From: Granulicatella seriolae
Lineage (GTDB): Bacteria > Bacillota > Bacilli > Lactobacillales > Aerococcaceae
Length of the DNA: 64,000 nt
Reading direction: 5' to 3'
NCBI RefSeq assembly: GCF_024543085.1
Contig: NZ_JANHNZ010000001.1
Location: forward strand, 1 to 64,000
The notes below the pieces were generated by a model. It searched no databases. It saw only the letters and a program-made list of their open reading frames with translations, and was not told the DNA's origin. Numbering within the stretch: position 1 is the stretch's first letter; each line of letters starts with the position of its first letter. Of this stretch, positions 39,707 through 47,899 are shown piece by piece. Made by a program: the position numbers and the translations under genes.

Positions 39707-39717
39707 AGTGGTCTACC

Positions 39718-40665
39718 TTATCCTTTCTTTGAGAAGTACTCCTCAGTTGCCATCTTATCTTGATCTAATTGTTTGATGAGTGCATCAACAGAATCAAATT
39801 TTAATTCTGGTCTTAGATAGAAATACCACTTTGTTTCAATCACTTGTCCATAGATGTCTTGGTCAAAACCTAGGATATTCACTTCTATCGTTACTTGTTC
39901 TTCAGGAACAAAGGTGGGGTTAAAACCAATAGATGACATAGCAGGATACCAGACACCATCAATCTTTGCTTGACAAATGTAAACACCCCTTGCTGGTAGA
40001 AGAACTTCTTTATCCACTTTCAAATTGGCTGTTGGGTAACCAAGTAAACGTCCTCCTCTTCCATGTCCATGTACAACCTCACCAGAGAATTGATAGGTAT
40101 ATCCTAGAAGTTTATTAGCCGAATGCATTTGACCACTTTCAAGGGCTTGGCGGATAGCAGTTGAACTAATCTTTCCATGTCGATTGCGTTGTTCGGGTAT
40201 GGTAACAATTTCAAAACGATTTTGGCTGTATGTTTGTAGCAATTCCATATTGGCAATTTCGTGAGGGCCATACGTATAATCGAAACCTGCAACTACAACT
40301 TGTGTATGTAAAGCAACTATATACTGGTCTACAAATTCTTGTGGTTTTAAACTGGCAAAGTCTTTGTCAAATTGAACGACGTAAAAATAGTCTACTCCTA
40401 AGTTTTCTAGTAGTTCAATTTTTCGTTCCATCGGTGAAATGTATTGAATATCTTCAACTTTTGCATTTCCAAAGACAACTGAAGGATGGTGGTCGAATGA
40501 CATGACGGCTAGTTTATAGTTGGATGCCTTCGCAATTTTTGCGGCAGTTGTGATAACTTTTTGGTGTCCTTTATGAATGCCATCGAAAAAGCCTAATGCT
40601 AGGACAATATCTTCTTTAGGGATTTGATTTTCTTTGTAAGGGTGTGTTAATTGTATGACTTGCAA
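39718..40665 (-). CDS. ribF: Bifunctional riboflavin kinase / FAD synthetase
   Basis: Makes FMN and FAD from riboflavin. The N-terminal nucleotidyltransferase domain has GFFDGIHKGHQKV (about 27-39) and ISSTAIR (about 155-161); the C-terminal kinase domain has GRGGRLLGYPTANL (about 195-208) and an ATP/Mg site. Length is 315 residues, normal for the family. It lies downstream of truB (126 bp gap without a terminator) and 11 bp upstream of hemW; truB-ribF is a common pair in Firmicutes. Confidence 0.95.
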   Translation of the reverse strand: MQVIQLTHPYKENQIPKEDIVLALGFFDGIHKGHQKVITTAAKIAKASNYKLAVMSFDHHPSVVFGNAKVEDIQYISPMERKIELLENLGVDYFYVVQFDKDFASLKPQEFVDQYIVALHTQVVVAGFDYTYGPHEIANMELLQTYSQNRFEIVTIPEQRNRHGKISSTAIRQALESGQMHSANKLLGYTYQFSGEVVHGHGRGGRLLGYPTANLKVDKEVLLPARGVYICQAKIDGVWYPAMSSIGFNPTFVPEEQVTIEVNILGFDQDIYGQVIETKWYFYLRPELKFDSVDALIKQLDQDKMATEEYFSKKG

Positions 40666-40791
40666 AATTTTTCTCTCCTTTAATCTTGGGACTAGGCAAA
40701 AGTCTTTGTTTACCTTGTAAGTGCCACTCCAACTGATTTGCCCTCAAATCTAATTCTGTTCATCAGTATTTTTGCCCTGTTCTTAGAGTGG

Positions 40792-41697
40792 TTAAAACAT
40801 CTTATATGGTTTTATTAACCCTTCTTTTTGTGCATGTTTATGATATAAAGCAATGAGATTTCCTTGGTAGTAAAAAGCGACTGGCCATGTTAATTCTTCT
40901 TGAAATAGGCTTTCTTCTAGTAATGCACCATGTTTTACTTTATCAAATAATTCCGAACTTAAATCAACTTTTTCAAAACTATCTAGCGCTGTTTCAATAG
41001 GTAAGATAGCTTCTTTCACTCGGTCACTAGCAACCAATTCTTTTAACTGTGCCAAAGTAAGGCAATCCTCTTTTTGGTAACTTGCACTCTTAATACGTGT
41101 TAATTGCGACATATGGGCTGGAAACCCTAATTTCTTGCCTAAATCAACTGCTAAGGTACGGATATAAGTTCCTTTAGAACAGTGTACTTCAAAAGGCCAT
41201 GTGACCGTCTGGTTATCTGCATGGTATATTGGTTGACCTGTTCTTACAAAAGAATAGATCTCAACTTGACGAATTGGTCGGGTAACTTCTTGACCCTTTC
41301 TAGCATATTCGTAGAGTCTCTTGCCATCTACTTTGACTGCTGAATACATAGGTGGGACTTGTTGAAGTGTCCCCTCCATATCTTTCATTAAGTCATCGAT
41401 CAGGTCAAGTCTTAGAATATTGTTAAGAGCGACTTGTTCTACCACGTCACCATAAGCGTCCTCCGTTTCCGTAGAAATTCCAAGACAAATTTCTCCTTGA
41501 TATGCCTTTTCAGACTCTAGTAAAAACTCAACTACTTTAGTAGCTTTTCCAATACAAATAGGCAAAACACCATCGACTTGAGGATCTAGTGTACCAGAAT
41601 GTCCCACTCGTTTCATCTTTAAGAGCTTTCTGACTTGAAAAACACAGTCAAATGATGTCATTCCCTTCTCTTTCCATAATGGAATGATGCCATCCAT
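40792..41697 (-). CDS. truB: tRNA pseudouridine-55 synthase TruB
   Basis: Forms pseudouridine 55 in the T-loop of tRNAs. The 301-residue protein has the catalytic motif GHSGTLDPQVDGVLP (33-47) with Asp38, the KATKVVEF segment (51-58) and the YARKGQEV and CSKGTYIRTLA motifs of the family. It is the first gene of truB-ribF-hemW. Confidence 0.95.
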   Translation of the reverse strand: MDGIIPLWKEKGMTSFDCVFQVRKLLKMKRVGHSGTLDPQVDGVLPICIGKATKVVEFLLESEKAYQGEICLGISTETEDAYGDVVEQVALNNILRLDLIDDLMKDMEGTLQQVPPMYSAVKVDGKRLYEYARKGQEVTRPIRQVEIYSFVRTGQPIYHADNQTVTWPFEVHCSKGTYIRTLAVDLGKKLGFPAHMSQLTRIKSASYQKEDCLTLAQLKELVASDRVKEAILPIETALDSFEKVDLSSELFDKVKHGALLEESLFQEELTWPVAFYYQGNLIALYHKHAQKEGLIKPYKMF

Positions 41698-41902
41698 ATA
41701 AAAACTCCTCCATATTCCTAATAATCTTCACCAGTTTCAAATATAATCCAACTAGCTTCTTTGCCATGATAGTATACCATAATAGAGGGGCTACTGTTTG
41801 CGATTTGCAATGATTTTCAAAAAATAAAGTGAATTTTTTAGAGACTTGTTCAAGAATATGATATGATAACTACAAATAAAAGTGTAATGAAGGAGTGAAA
41901 GT

Positions 41903-42751
41903 ATGACAACTATTCGCTTGGTTACTGATTCTACTTCAGATTTAACCCCTGAAGAGATAGAGAAATACAGCATAAGTGTTGTGCCTTTAAATATTTCTAT
42001 TGATGAACACCATTATGTAGACGGTGTGACCATAAGTAAGGAAGAATTTATAAAACAAATGAGACAAAGCGCCAATCTCCCAAAAACAGCTCAGCCGGCT
42101 ATTGGTAAGTTTGTTGAGGTTTATGATGAATTAGGTAAAGAAGCTACCCATATTATTTCTATTCACTTAATGAAATCTATCAGTGGAACTGTTGATTCAG
42201 CCAGACAAGCAGCTGATATCACGGAAGCTTCTGTTACGGTTATTGACTCACAATTCACCTCTAGATCCATGGGCCAAATTGTGCTAGAAGCTGCTAAAGC
42301 TATCGACGAAGGTAAATCCTACGAAGAAGTATTAGACGTGATAAATAAAGCTATCGAAAATACAATTTTATACTTGACTGTTTTGGAATTGGATAACCTA
42401 ATCAAAGGTGGACGGATCAGCCGCTTGATGGGGGCTTTTTCAAACCTTTTAAATATTAAACTTTTTTTACAAGTGATTAACGGACAAATAGAAATCATCC
42501 AAAAAGGTCGAGGCTTAAAATCTTTGCAGAAAAAATATGACCAAGTCTTCCAAGAAATGCTTGAAGTTCCACAAGGTATTAAAGCTATTTCTATCATGCA
42601 TGCTGGGCTTAATGAGTTTAACCAAGCTAACATTGATATTCTTAGAAAACTTTTCCCAAATGTGCCTCTAACAGTCGTTGTGACTTCCCCTATCATTATG
42701 AGCCATACTGGTGAAAATGCTATGGCCTTAACTTATTTGATGAATGAGTGA
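41903..42751 (+). CDS. DegV family fatty-acid-binding protein (FakB-like)
   Basis: A 282-residue DegV-domain protein. Family members bind a fatty acid for phosphorylation by FakA in the use of exogenous fatty acids. The start VTDSTSDLTPEEIEKY (about 6-21), the central SGTVDSARQAA (about 94-104) and the C-terminal lid are typical. FakA is not in the window. The gene is alone, with AAGGAGTG before the ATG, and is followed by a structured repeat in the convergent gap to yitT. Confidence 0.85.
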   Translation: MTTIRLVTDSTSDLTPEEIEKYSISVVPLNISIDEHHYVDGVTISKEEFIKQMRQSANLPKTAQPAIGKFVEVYDELGKEATHIISIHLMKSISGTVDSARQAADITEASVTVIDSQFTSRSMGQIVLEAAKAIDEGKSYEEVLDVINKAIENTILYLTVLELDNLIKGGRISRLMGAFSNLLNIKLFLQVINGQIEIIQKGRGLKSLQKKYDQVFQEMLEVPQGIKAISIMHAGLNEFNQANIDILRKLFPNVPLTVVVTSPIIMSHTGENAMALTYLMNE

Positions 42752-42803
42752 AAGTTAAAGGAGCAGGCCAAAACTTCGTAAGGTTAAAATCTCTTTCTAA
42801 ATC

Positions 42804-42978
42804 ACAAAAGAGTTCCCGAGAAACATATCAGAAATCGAAACGGTGGCACCGCCGTGAGCCTTGGTCTCACGGCTTAGCTGTCTACGTATCTGTAATCGAC
42901 TAAAGTCGAAACAGCTACTGTGCGTCAGCTATGCTTTACACCGCTATTTTCTGATATGTTTCTCGGGAACTCTTTTGT
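42804..42978. repeat. Structured intergenic repeat, full-length copy (copy 1)
   Basis: A perfect 31-bp inverted repeat (42804-42834 with 42948-42978) encloses further hairpins: GGTGGCACC (42842-42850), GCCGTGAG/CTCACGGC (42851-42873), an AGCTGT/ACAGCT stem (42876-42881 with 42911-42916) around CGACT/AGTCG (42897-42908), and a GCGTCAGCTATGC segment. It lies between the convergent degV and yitT genes. The same arrangement recurs at 46087-46338 with matched changes in both arms. The homology extends into flanks (GAGCAGGCCAAAACT near 42761). Confidence 0.85.
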
Positions 42979-43017
42979 TTTGTTATAGTACGAACTCTAT
43001 GCTAAGTCCTTGAACAT

Positions 43018-43908
43018 TCACTCTGGTTCGCGGTAGAATCTTCCATAAAAATTTATTGTAGATAGTTGGTTAATAATAATGTGTGGGTCCGCATCCTTTA
43101 AAACTTGAACAGCATCCATAACTTCATAGGAAGATAAAACCGTATGCAGCAGGTACATCCTTTCATGACTATAACCGCCCACTGCTTCAACACAAGAAAT
43201 TCCATGTCTAATTTGTTTAAGATAGGCATCCATAACAGTATCAGCATGCTTAGTCGTAATCTGCAAAGTAACTCGTTGATAGCGCCTGTGGAAGGTGCTA
43301 ATAACCTTAGTCGAAATATATTGAAAGATGATGGAATAGCCAGCATGCTCCCATCCAAATAAGGCACCAAAGATTAGTAAAAGTACAATATTGAAAAGAA
43401 ACACTTGTTGCCAAATTGTTTTACCACTCTTATTGGATACATAAAGCGCAATAAAATCTGTTCCTCCTGTTGATGCGTTTCCCTTTAAAGCCATGGTAAC
43501 CGCAAGCCCATTCAATACCCCACCAAAAATCACATTCAAGATAATGTCATCACTGATGGGTTTGAAATTCAAGGTAGAGATAAAGAAACTTGAAATAAAT
43601 ACCTGAAGGATAGAAAAAATGGTGAATCGAGGACTAATTCCTTTAAAACAGATAAAAGCAACTGGTATGTTAATTAGAATCATTAACGCTGCAATGGGAA
43701 TAGTTATGCCAGAAAGTTTTGCTATTTGATTGACTAGAATAGAAATTCCCAAAAAACCACTTGACAAGAGGTTTGAAGGTTGAATGAACATTTTTAAAGT
43801 TGCTGCTTGAAGAAAACCTGATGCTGTAATAGCAAGGAGCGTTACCATGGTTCTTAATTTTTTGTGTTTTCTTAGCCGTCGTTCATTCACGACATCTAAT
43901 ACACTCAT
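43018..43908 (-). CDS. YitT family membrane protein (DUF161/DUF2179)
   Basis: A 296-residue protein with five or six transmembrane segments in the N-terminal 200 residues (for example IPIAALMILINIPVAFIC and VFLFNIVLLLIFGALFG) and a soluble C-terminal DUF2179 domain of about 80 residues (VTLQITTKHADTVMDAYL onward). Conserved GGTDFIALYV lies near 148-157. Family function is unknown. The start overlaps the upstream glyoxalase-like gene by 4 bp, so they are co-transcribed. Confidence 0.8.
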   Translation of the reverse strand: MSVLDVVNERRLRKHKKLRTMVTLLAITASGFLQAATLKMFIQPSNLLSSGFLGISILVNQIAKLSGITIPIAALMILINIPVAFICFKGISPRFTIFSILQVFISSFFISTLNFKPISDDIILNVIFGGVLNGLAVTMALKGNASTGGTDFIALYVSNKSGKTIWQQVFLFNIVLLLIFGALFGWEHAGYSIIFQYISTKVISTFHRRYQRVTLQITTKHADTVMDAYLKQIRHGISCVEAVGGYSHERMYLLHTVLSSYEVMDAVQVLKDADPHIIINQLSTINFYGRFYREPE

Positions 43909-44807
43909 GCTTTATCCCTCACAGTTATTTGAATTGGAATGTGATTAGGATCTTTAAAGAAAAGATCCCCATCTTTATAATCATATACATAATTTGCTTC
44001 TTCTAGGCGCTCCGCTAACATCTGCATGTCACGAATAGACGGTGCCATAAGTGTCAAACATTGAACCTTTTGATCACCAGGGAAAACAAAATCTTTGTCT
44101 GCCAACCACTCATTAAAACTAAGACTATAGTGATTATGGTTCATAACTAAATTTTTACGCTTGAACAAATAATCTAAGGTTGTTTTAAAAGGCAAGATTG
44201 ATGTATAAAAACTTTCAGACTTTTCCAGAGATGTCACTGATAAATGGACTTGCCCTAATATTGTCCCTTGTGGAATAGCTTGGTAAGGCTCTCCTCCCAG
44301 CTTTAGAAAATAATCTAACTCAATTTGAGTATTAGTCCCCTCGCGATAAGCGGGATCACTAGACTTGTGCTGTGCTTGAGGCTTATCCCAGTAAACTTTG
44401 ACACGATTTCCTTCTGGGTCTAAAAGATATATCGCTTCACTATAGCCATCATCACTACTGGCATTGATGACCTTATCTTCTAACAATAAATGGTTTACTA
44501 AGCTCCCCATTTGTTTTTGTTTTGGTAATTTAAAAGCGAATGAGTATAGATTGCTTTCACTACTAGTAAAAACTTGCTTTGAACTTCTTTTAACCAATTT
44601 GAGTAAAGGCACACTTCCATTGGCAATGCCTAAAAGAAGCATATCGTTATGCTGTTGCAAGACTGATAAGCCTAATATTTTTGTATAAAAACGTTTCATT
44701 GTATGTAACTCTTGGACAGATATACTCAACAAACCAAGTGTCCATTCAGTATCATCTGACACATTCACATGAAATAAATCCTTAAGATAGTCAATCAACG
44801 ATTTCAT
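43905..44807 (-). CDS. Two-domain glyoxalase/dioxygenase-fold protein (CatE-like)
   Basis: A 300-residue protein with two VOC (glyoxalase fold) modules, about 22-140 and 163-297, similar in arrangement to Bacillus CatE and YfiE catechol-2,3-dioxygenases. The module starts WTLGLLSISVQELHTMKRFYTKILGL and QVHLSVTSLEKSESFYTSILPF are diagnostic. Where CatE enzymes have His at the first metal position (LxHxxL), module 1 reads LLSISV with no His and module 2 has VHLSV, and an ending with DPNHIPIQI keeps a possible ligand region. Substrate is unknown and an active metal site is not certain. Confidence 0.7.
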   Translation of the reverse strand: MKSLIDYLKDLFHVNVSDDTEWTLGLLSISVQELHTMKRFYTKILGLSVLQQHNDMLLLGIANGSVPLLKLVKRSSKQVFTSSESNLYSFAFKLPKQKQMGSLVNHLLLEDKVINASSDDGYSEAIYLLDPEGNRVKVYWDKPQAQHKSSDPAYREGTNTQIELDYFLKLGGEPYQAIPQGTILGQVHLSVTSLEKSESFYTSILPFKTTLDYLFKRKNLVMNHNHYSLSFNEWLADKDFVFPGDQKVQCLTLMAPSIRDMQMLAERLEEANYVYDYKDGDLFFKDPNHIPIQITVRDKA

Positions 44808-44856
44808 AATATTCCTTTCTTCTCGTACAAAAAACTCAGGCTCTAGCCTTTTATCG

Positions 44857-44901
44857 TAAAAAAAGACCGAGGATTTCTTAGTCTTTCATAAGAAATCCTC
44901 G
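44857..44901 (-). terminator. Terminator of ppaC
   Basis: A 13-bp stem CGAGGATTTCTTA (44868-44880) with TAAGAAATCCTCG (44889-44901), followed by GTC and a seven-base U-run on the minus strand. Confidence 0.85.
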
Positions 44902-44915
44902 AAAGAGAGAGTCAC

Positions 44916-45845
44916 TTATTTGTCAAATGCTAGTGTTAACGGTGGTACAACTTGTTTCTTTCGAGAAACAACGCCAGGTAAGACCAATAATCCATCAAGA
45001 TATTCAGATTCAAAGGCTTGGGCCACAAGTTCTAAGTCTTGACCAACTACTAAAACAGTAGATTCGCTCGTTAAGATATTGGTAATGACTAAAACAAAGA
45101 CATGATAGCCTTCCTGTTGATTTTCGGTTTCCATCACTGACTCTAATAATCCTCTTCTACTCAATAAATCAGCAGTATCAACCGTATTCACTTGAGCAAT
45201 ACGGACTGTTTTTCCACCCATTGGAAATGACTTAGCATCCATGTTTAACAATTCTGCTTCCGTTTTAGTTGCTAAATTAGTTCCAGCTTTCAGCATTTCT
45301 AAGCCATAGGTATTGATATCTAAGCCAGCAATTTCAGCTAACTCTGTAGCTGCTTCAATATCTTCTTGAGTGCATGTCGGTGATTTGAAAAGTAGGGTAT
45401 CAGAAACAATAGCTGAAACCATTAAACCTGCAATATCTGCTGGAATAGCGATATGTTTTTCTTTGAAAAGTTTGTAAATGATCGTGTTAGTACAACCAAC
45501 TGGCTCCGCACGGTAGAATAAAGGATTAGCTGTTTGGAAATTAGCAATTCGATGGTGGTCTACCACATAATCTACTTGCACTTCCTGGATATCCGATACG
45601 CTTTGTTGTGCTTCATTGTGGTCAACAAGTGCCACACGGTCAGTTTCGTTTGCTGCTGTTTCAATGACACGTGGCGCTTGTTTATGGAAGTAGTCTAACG
45701 CAAATTGTGTTTCTTCACTGACTTCTCCTAAAGCCACTGCCTCAGCTTCTTCTCCTAATTGATTTAATAAATATGCATACGAGATAGCCGATGTGATGGC
45801 ATCTGTATCAGGGTTTTGGTGACCAAAAACTAGTAATTTACCCAT
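44916..45845 (-). CDS. ppaC: Manganese-dependent inorganic pyrophosphatase (family II)
   Basis: Splits pyrophosphate to drive biosynthesis. The 309-residue DHH-family enzyme has GHQNPDTDAI (8-17; His9, Asp13, Asp15 as metal ligands), VDHNEAQQ (about 73-80), VDHHRIANF (about 95-103) and the C-terminal DHHA2 domain with SRKKQVVPPL. Mn2+ dependence is a family property and fits the presence of mntH in the window. Its promoter region faces the nested structured repeats. Confidence 0.95.
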   Translation of the reverse strand: MGKLLVFGHQNPDTDAITSAISYAYLLNQLGEEAEAVALGEVSEETQFALDYFHKQAPRVIETAANETDRVALVDHNEAQQSVSDIQEVQVDYVVDHHRIANFQTANPLFYRAEPVGCTNTIIYKLFKEKHIAIPADIAGLMVSAIVSDTLLFKSPTCTQEDIEAATELAEIAGLDINTYGLEMLKAGTNLATKTEAELLNMDAKSFPMGGKTVRIAQVNTVDTADLLSRRGLLESVMETENQQEGYHVFVLVITNILTSESTVLVVGQDLELVAQAFESEYLDGLLVLPGVVSRKKQVVPPLTLAFDK

Positions 45846-46018
45846 GTGTTAAAACCTCTCAATCTAATGTTATGTAGTTATAGTTTATCACAATTGGTTT
45901 CACTTACCAATGACTTTATCAAAAGTTTACTTGGTTTTCATGTTTTTATGAAACCTTTATCAGAAACTAATCATGCATAAGCGTTTTATGTTTTTTATAT
46001 GGATGTGTTTTGATAAAA

Positions 46019-46431
46019 AAATTTGAATCTCCAGACAATCGGTCAGAAATGATGGTGTAAAGTATAGCTGATGAATAGTGATTGTTGGGGCTGGGCAAAA
46101 ACTCTGTAGTAAAATAAAAGCATTTTAAATCATAAAATAGTTCCCCAAAAATCTATCAGAAATGGGAACGGTGGCACCGCCGAAAGCCTTGGTCTTTCGG
46201 CTTAGCTGTCTACGTGGCTGTAAATCGGCTAAAGCCGAAACATCCACTGTGCGTCAGCTATGCTTTACACCGTTATTTCGGATAGATTTTTGGGGAACTA
46301 TTTTATTTGGTTACCATTTGGACTTTTTGTCCAGCCCCATCTCAGGTACATAGACAGCTGAGCCAGAAGACCTTGGCTTACGGTAGTGCCACCGTTCTCA
46401 TTTCTGACCGATTGTCTGGAGCTTCAAATTT
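46019..46431. repeat. Structured repeat copy, interrupted by a second copy
   Basis: The outer arms 46019-46050 and 46400-46431 are complementary over 32 bases with one mismatch. Just inside, GATGGTGTAAAGTATAGCTGA (46050-46070) and AGCTGAGCC...GGTAGTGCCACCG (46357-46394) match the ends of copy 1 in reverse orientation. The middle hairpin region is missing and replaced by the complete element 46087-46338. The present outer element therefore reads 46019-46086 plus 46339-46431. It lies upstream of ppaC and downstream of the DUF3781 gene. Confidence 0.8.
46087..46338. repeat. Structured intergenic repeat, full-length nested copy (copy 2)
   Basis: A core with 32-base arms (46132-46163 and 46275-46306, one mismatch), plus terminal inverted repeats GGGGCTGGGCAAAA (46087-46100) and TTTTGTCCAGCCCC (46325-46338). 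Inside are GGTGGCACC, GCCGAAAG/CTTTCGGC (46179-46201) and CGGCT/AGCCG (46226-46237), the counterparts of GCCGTGAG/CTCACGGC and CGACT/AGTCG in copy 1. The loops (CCTTGGT and AA) and the segment TTAGCTGTCTACGT are unchanged. Confidence 0.85.
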
Positions 46432-46504
46432 GTTTAATGGCTGGTCGGTGAGGAATGACCTTGATATTCTGTTTTCATGGGGTCACGTCCTTTCAAAATT
46501 GGGT

Positions 46505-46533
46505 GAAAAATAGACACCTTTTTTGAAATGTCT
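46505..46533 (-). terminator. Terminator of the DUF3781 gene
   Basis: AGACA(CC) (46512-46518) pairs with A(AA)TGTCT (46526-46533); the minus-strand RNA then reads ATTTTTC. A near-identical hairpin lies on the other side of the gene at 46867-46893. Confidence 0.6.
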
Positions 46534-46563
46534 TGCCAAAAATAATAGGAAATGTATGAAAAA

Positions 46564-46812
46564 TTATTTTCTCTTGTGAGCAGTAATTATTGTATAACTA
46601 TTTGCGTTAACAGTAATAGTGCAGTCTTTGTTTTGAATATACCAGTTTTTACCCTTTCGACTAATGACGCTTTGATTAGATTTAATGATTGATTCACACC
46701 AATTAACAACATCATCAGTATTTAAGGACAAATTTCGTTTAATTCTCATTATACCTAATTCTGTTGTATGTAACTTTTCTAAATGATCAATCAACTTATC
46801 CTTTTGTTCCAT
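46564..46812 (-). CDS. DUF3781 family small protein
   Basis: An 82-residue cytoplasmic protein. The central text LHTTELGIMRIKRNLSL, WCESIIKS and the C-terminal RKGKNWYIQNKDCTITV and NSYTIITAHK correspond to the DUF3781 domain, whose function is unknown. The frame opens four codons earlier at a GTG that lies in the AAGGTGA ribosome site, so the ATG at 46812 is used. It stands isolated between structured repeats and the ula operon, bounded by related hairpins, which is typical of accessory DNA. Confidence 0.7.
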   Translation of the reverse strand: MEQKDKLIDHLEKLHTTELGIMRIKRNLSLNTDDVVNWCESIIKSNQSVISRKGKNWYIQNKDCTITVNANSYTIITAHKRK

Positions 46813-46860
46813 ATGTCTATTCACCTTTCAAACTATCTTTGATTTAACTATATCATTCTC

Positions 46861-47040
46861 TCACAAGAATAGACACCTCATTTTTGAAGTGTCCCCCTTT
46901 ACAAATTCAGCTTTGATTGGAAGTGTCTTTGTTTCCTCACGTTTCAAGGGTAAATCGTCGTATCGAAGCTCATCCATAAGTATTGAAATAGTAATGATTT
47001 GATTGTTAATCTCCTTAATAAACTCGAATAAGTCCAGTGT
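46861..47040 (-). pseudogene. Possible coding remnant without start codon
   Basis: A 59-codon open frame on the minus strand, flanked by stops, has coding-like composition (EFIKEINNQ, MDELRYDDLPLKREETK, LPIKAEFVKGDTSKM). There is no ribosome site before its internal ATG. I do not recognise the family; a decayed gene is the likely reading. The surrounding 46813-47077 has no other supported gene. Confidence 0.25.
46867..46893 (-). terminator. Hairpin upstream of DUF3781, a near copy of its terminator
   Basis: AATAGACACCTCATTTTTGA followed by AGTGTC forms a stem (GACACCT/GAAGTGTC type). It repeats the motif at 46509-46533 about 358 bp away and recalls the yneF terminator at 57656-57675. Confidence 0.5.
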
Positions 47041-47077
47041 TTATGTGAATAATCAGATTTCCAGCCTATTTTTAAAT

Positions 47078-47119
47078 TAAAAACTGCTACAAAACTCAAA
47101 GGTGAATTTTGTAGCAGCT
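47078..47119 (-). terminator. Terminator of the ula operon
   Basis: CTGCTACAAAA (47084-47094) pairs with TTTTGTAGCAG (47107-47117), followed on the minus strand by TTTTTAATTTAAA. It lies after ulaF. Confidence 0.85.
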
Positions 47120-47185
47120 TATTTAAAATGAAATTATTTTTTCTCACAGGGTCATTTCAAGATATAAAAACCTTTTGTTTCTTTT

Positions 47186-47899
47186 TTACCCTTGTCCATA
47201 ATAAGCGCCTGCTCCATGTTTACGGAAGTAGTGTTTGTCCAAAACGAATTGTGGTAGTTTATTTTCTTTTCCGCCAATTTGCTCTGTTTGTGTTGCCATA
47301 TCAGCTACTTCATCCAAAACATAGGAATTTTCAATAGCTTTTGCTGGTGTCTTGCCCCAAGTGAATGGGCCATGTCCATTGACTAGAACAGCTGGTATCG
47401 CATCTGGGTCGATGCCTCTTTCTTTGAAGGTCTCCACAATGACTTTCCCTGTGTTGACTTCATAAGCATCTTCTACTTCTTTTTGGCTTAACTGCCTTGT
47501 GTTGGGCACAGGGCCATAAAAAGTATCTGCATGGGTCGTCCCATATACTGGAATATCTCGACTTGACTGTGCCCACGTTACTGCGTGCGTGCTGTGTGTA
47601 TGAGCAACAGAGCCGATTGACTCAAAACCTTTGTAAAGAATAACATGTGTTGGTAAATCAGACGAAGCTTTAAGTCCACCTTCCTCTAACAGATTTCCAT
47701 CCAAATCAGTGACCACCATTTGGTCTGCTGTCATGCTTTCATAAGGAACACCACTTGGTTTAATGACAATGACGCCTAATTCACGGTTAATCTCACTAAC
47801 GTTACCCCATGTTAACTTTACAAGCGCCCAATCTGGTAATTGTAGATTGGCTTGGTAGACACGTTCTTTCATGGCGTGAATAGTTTCTTCTCTAGACAC
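47186..47899 (-). CDS. ulaF: L-ribulose-5-phosphate 4-epimerase
   Basis: Converts L-ribulose-5-phosphate to D-xylulose-5-phosphate, the last step of ascorbate use. The 237-residue class II aldolase-fold enzyme has WGNVSEI (31-37), PSGVPYE (48-54) and the zinc ligands HTHSTH (100-105), plus the later NGHGPFTWG. Homologous to AraD; the ula context assigns it here. It overlaps ulaE by 8 bp and ends the operon. Confidence 0.92.
   Translation of the reverse strand: MSREETIHAMKERVYQANLQLPDWALVKLTWGNVSEINRELGVIVIKPSGVPYESMTADQMVVTDLDGNLLEEGGLKASSDLPTHVILYKGFESIGSVAHTHSTHAVTWAQSSRDIPVYGTTHADTFYGPVPNTRQLSQKEVEDAYEVNTGKVIVETFKERGIDPDAIPAVLVNGHGPFTWGKTPAKAIENSYVLDEVADMATQTEQIGGKENKLPQFVLDKHYFRKHGAGAYYGQG

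Noticed and set aside
46162-46353. Short plus-strand frame within the nested repeat
   Set aside because: It consists of the hairpin arms of the repeat and its sequence follows the structure, not codon use.
46944-47147. 67-codon minus-strand frame
   Set aside because: No ribosome site, no recognisable domain, overlaps the ula terminator and a better coding-like frame in another phase.
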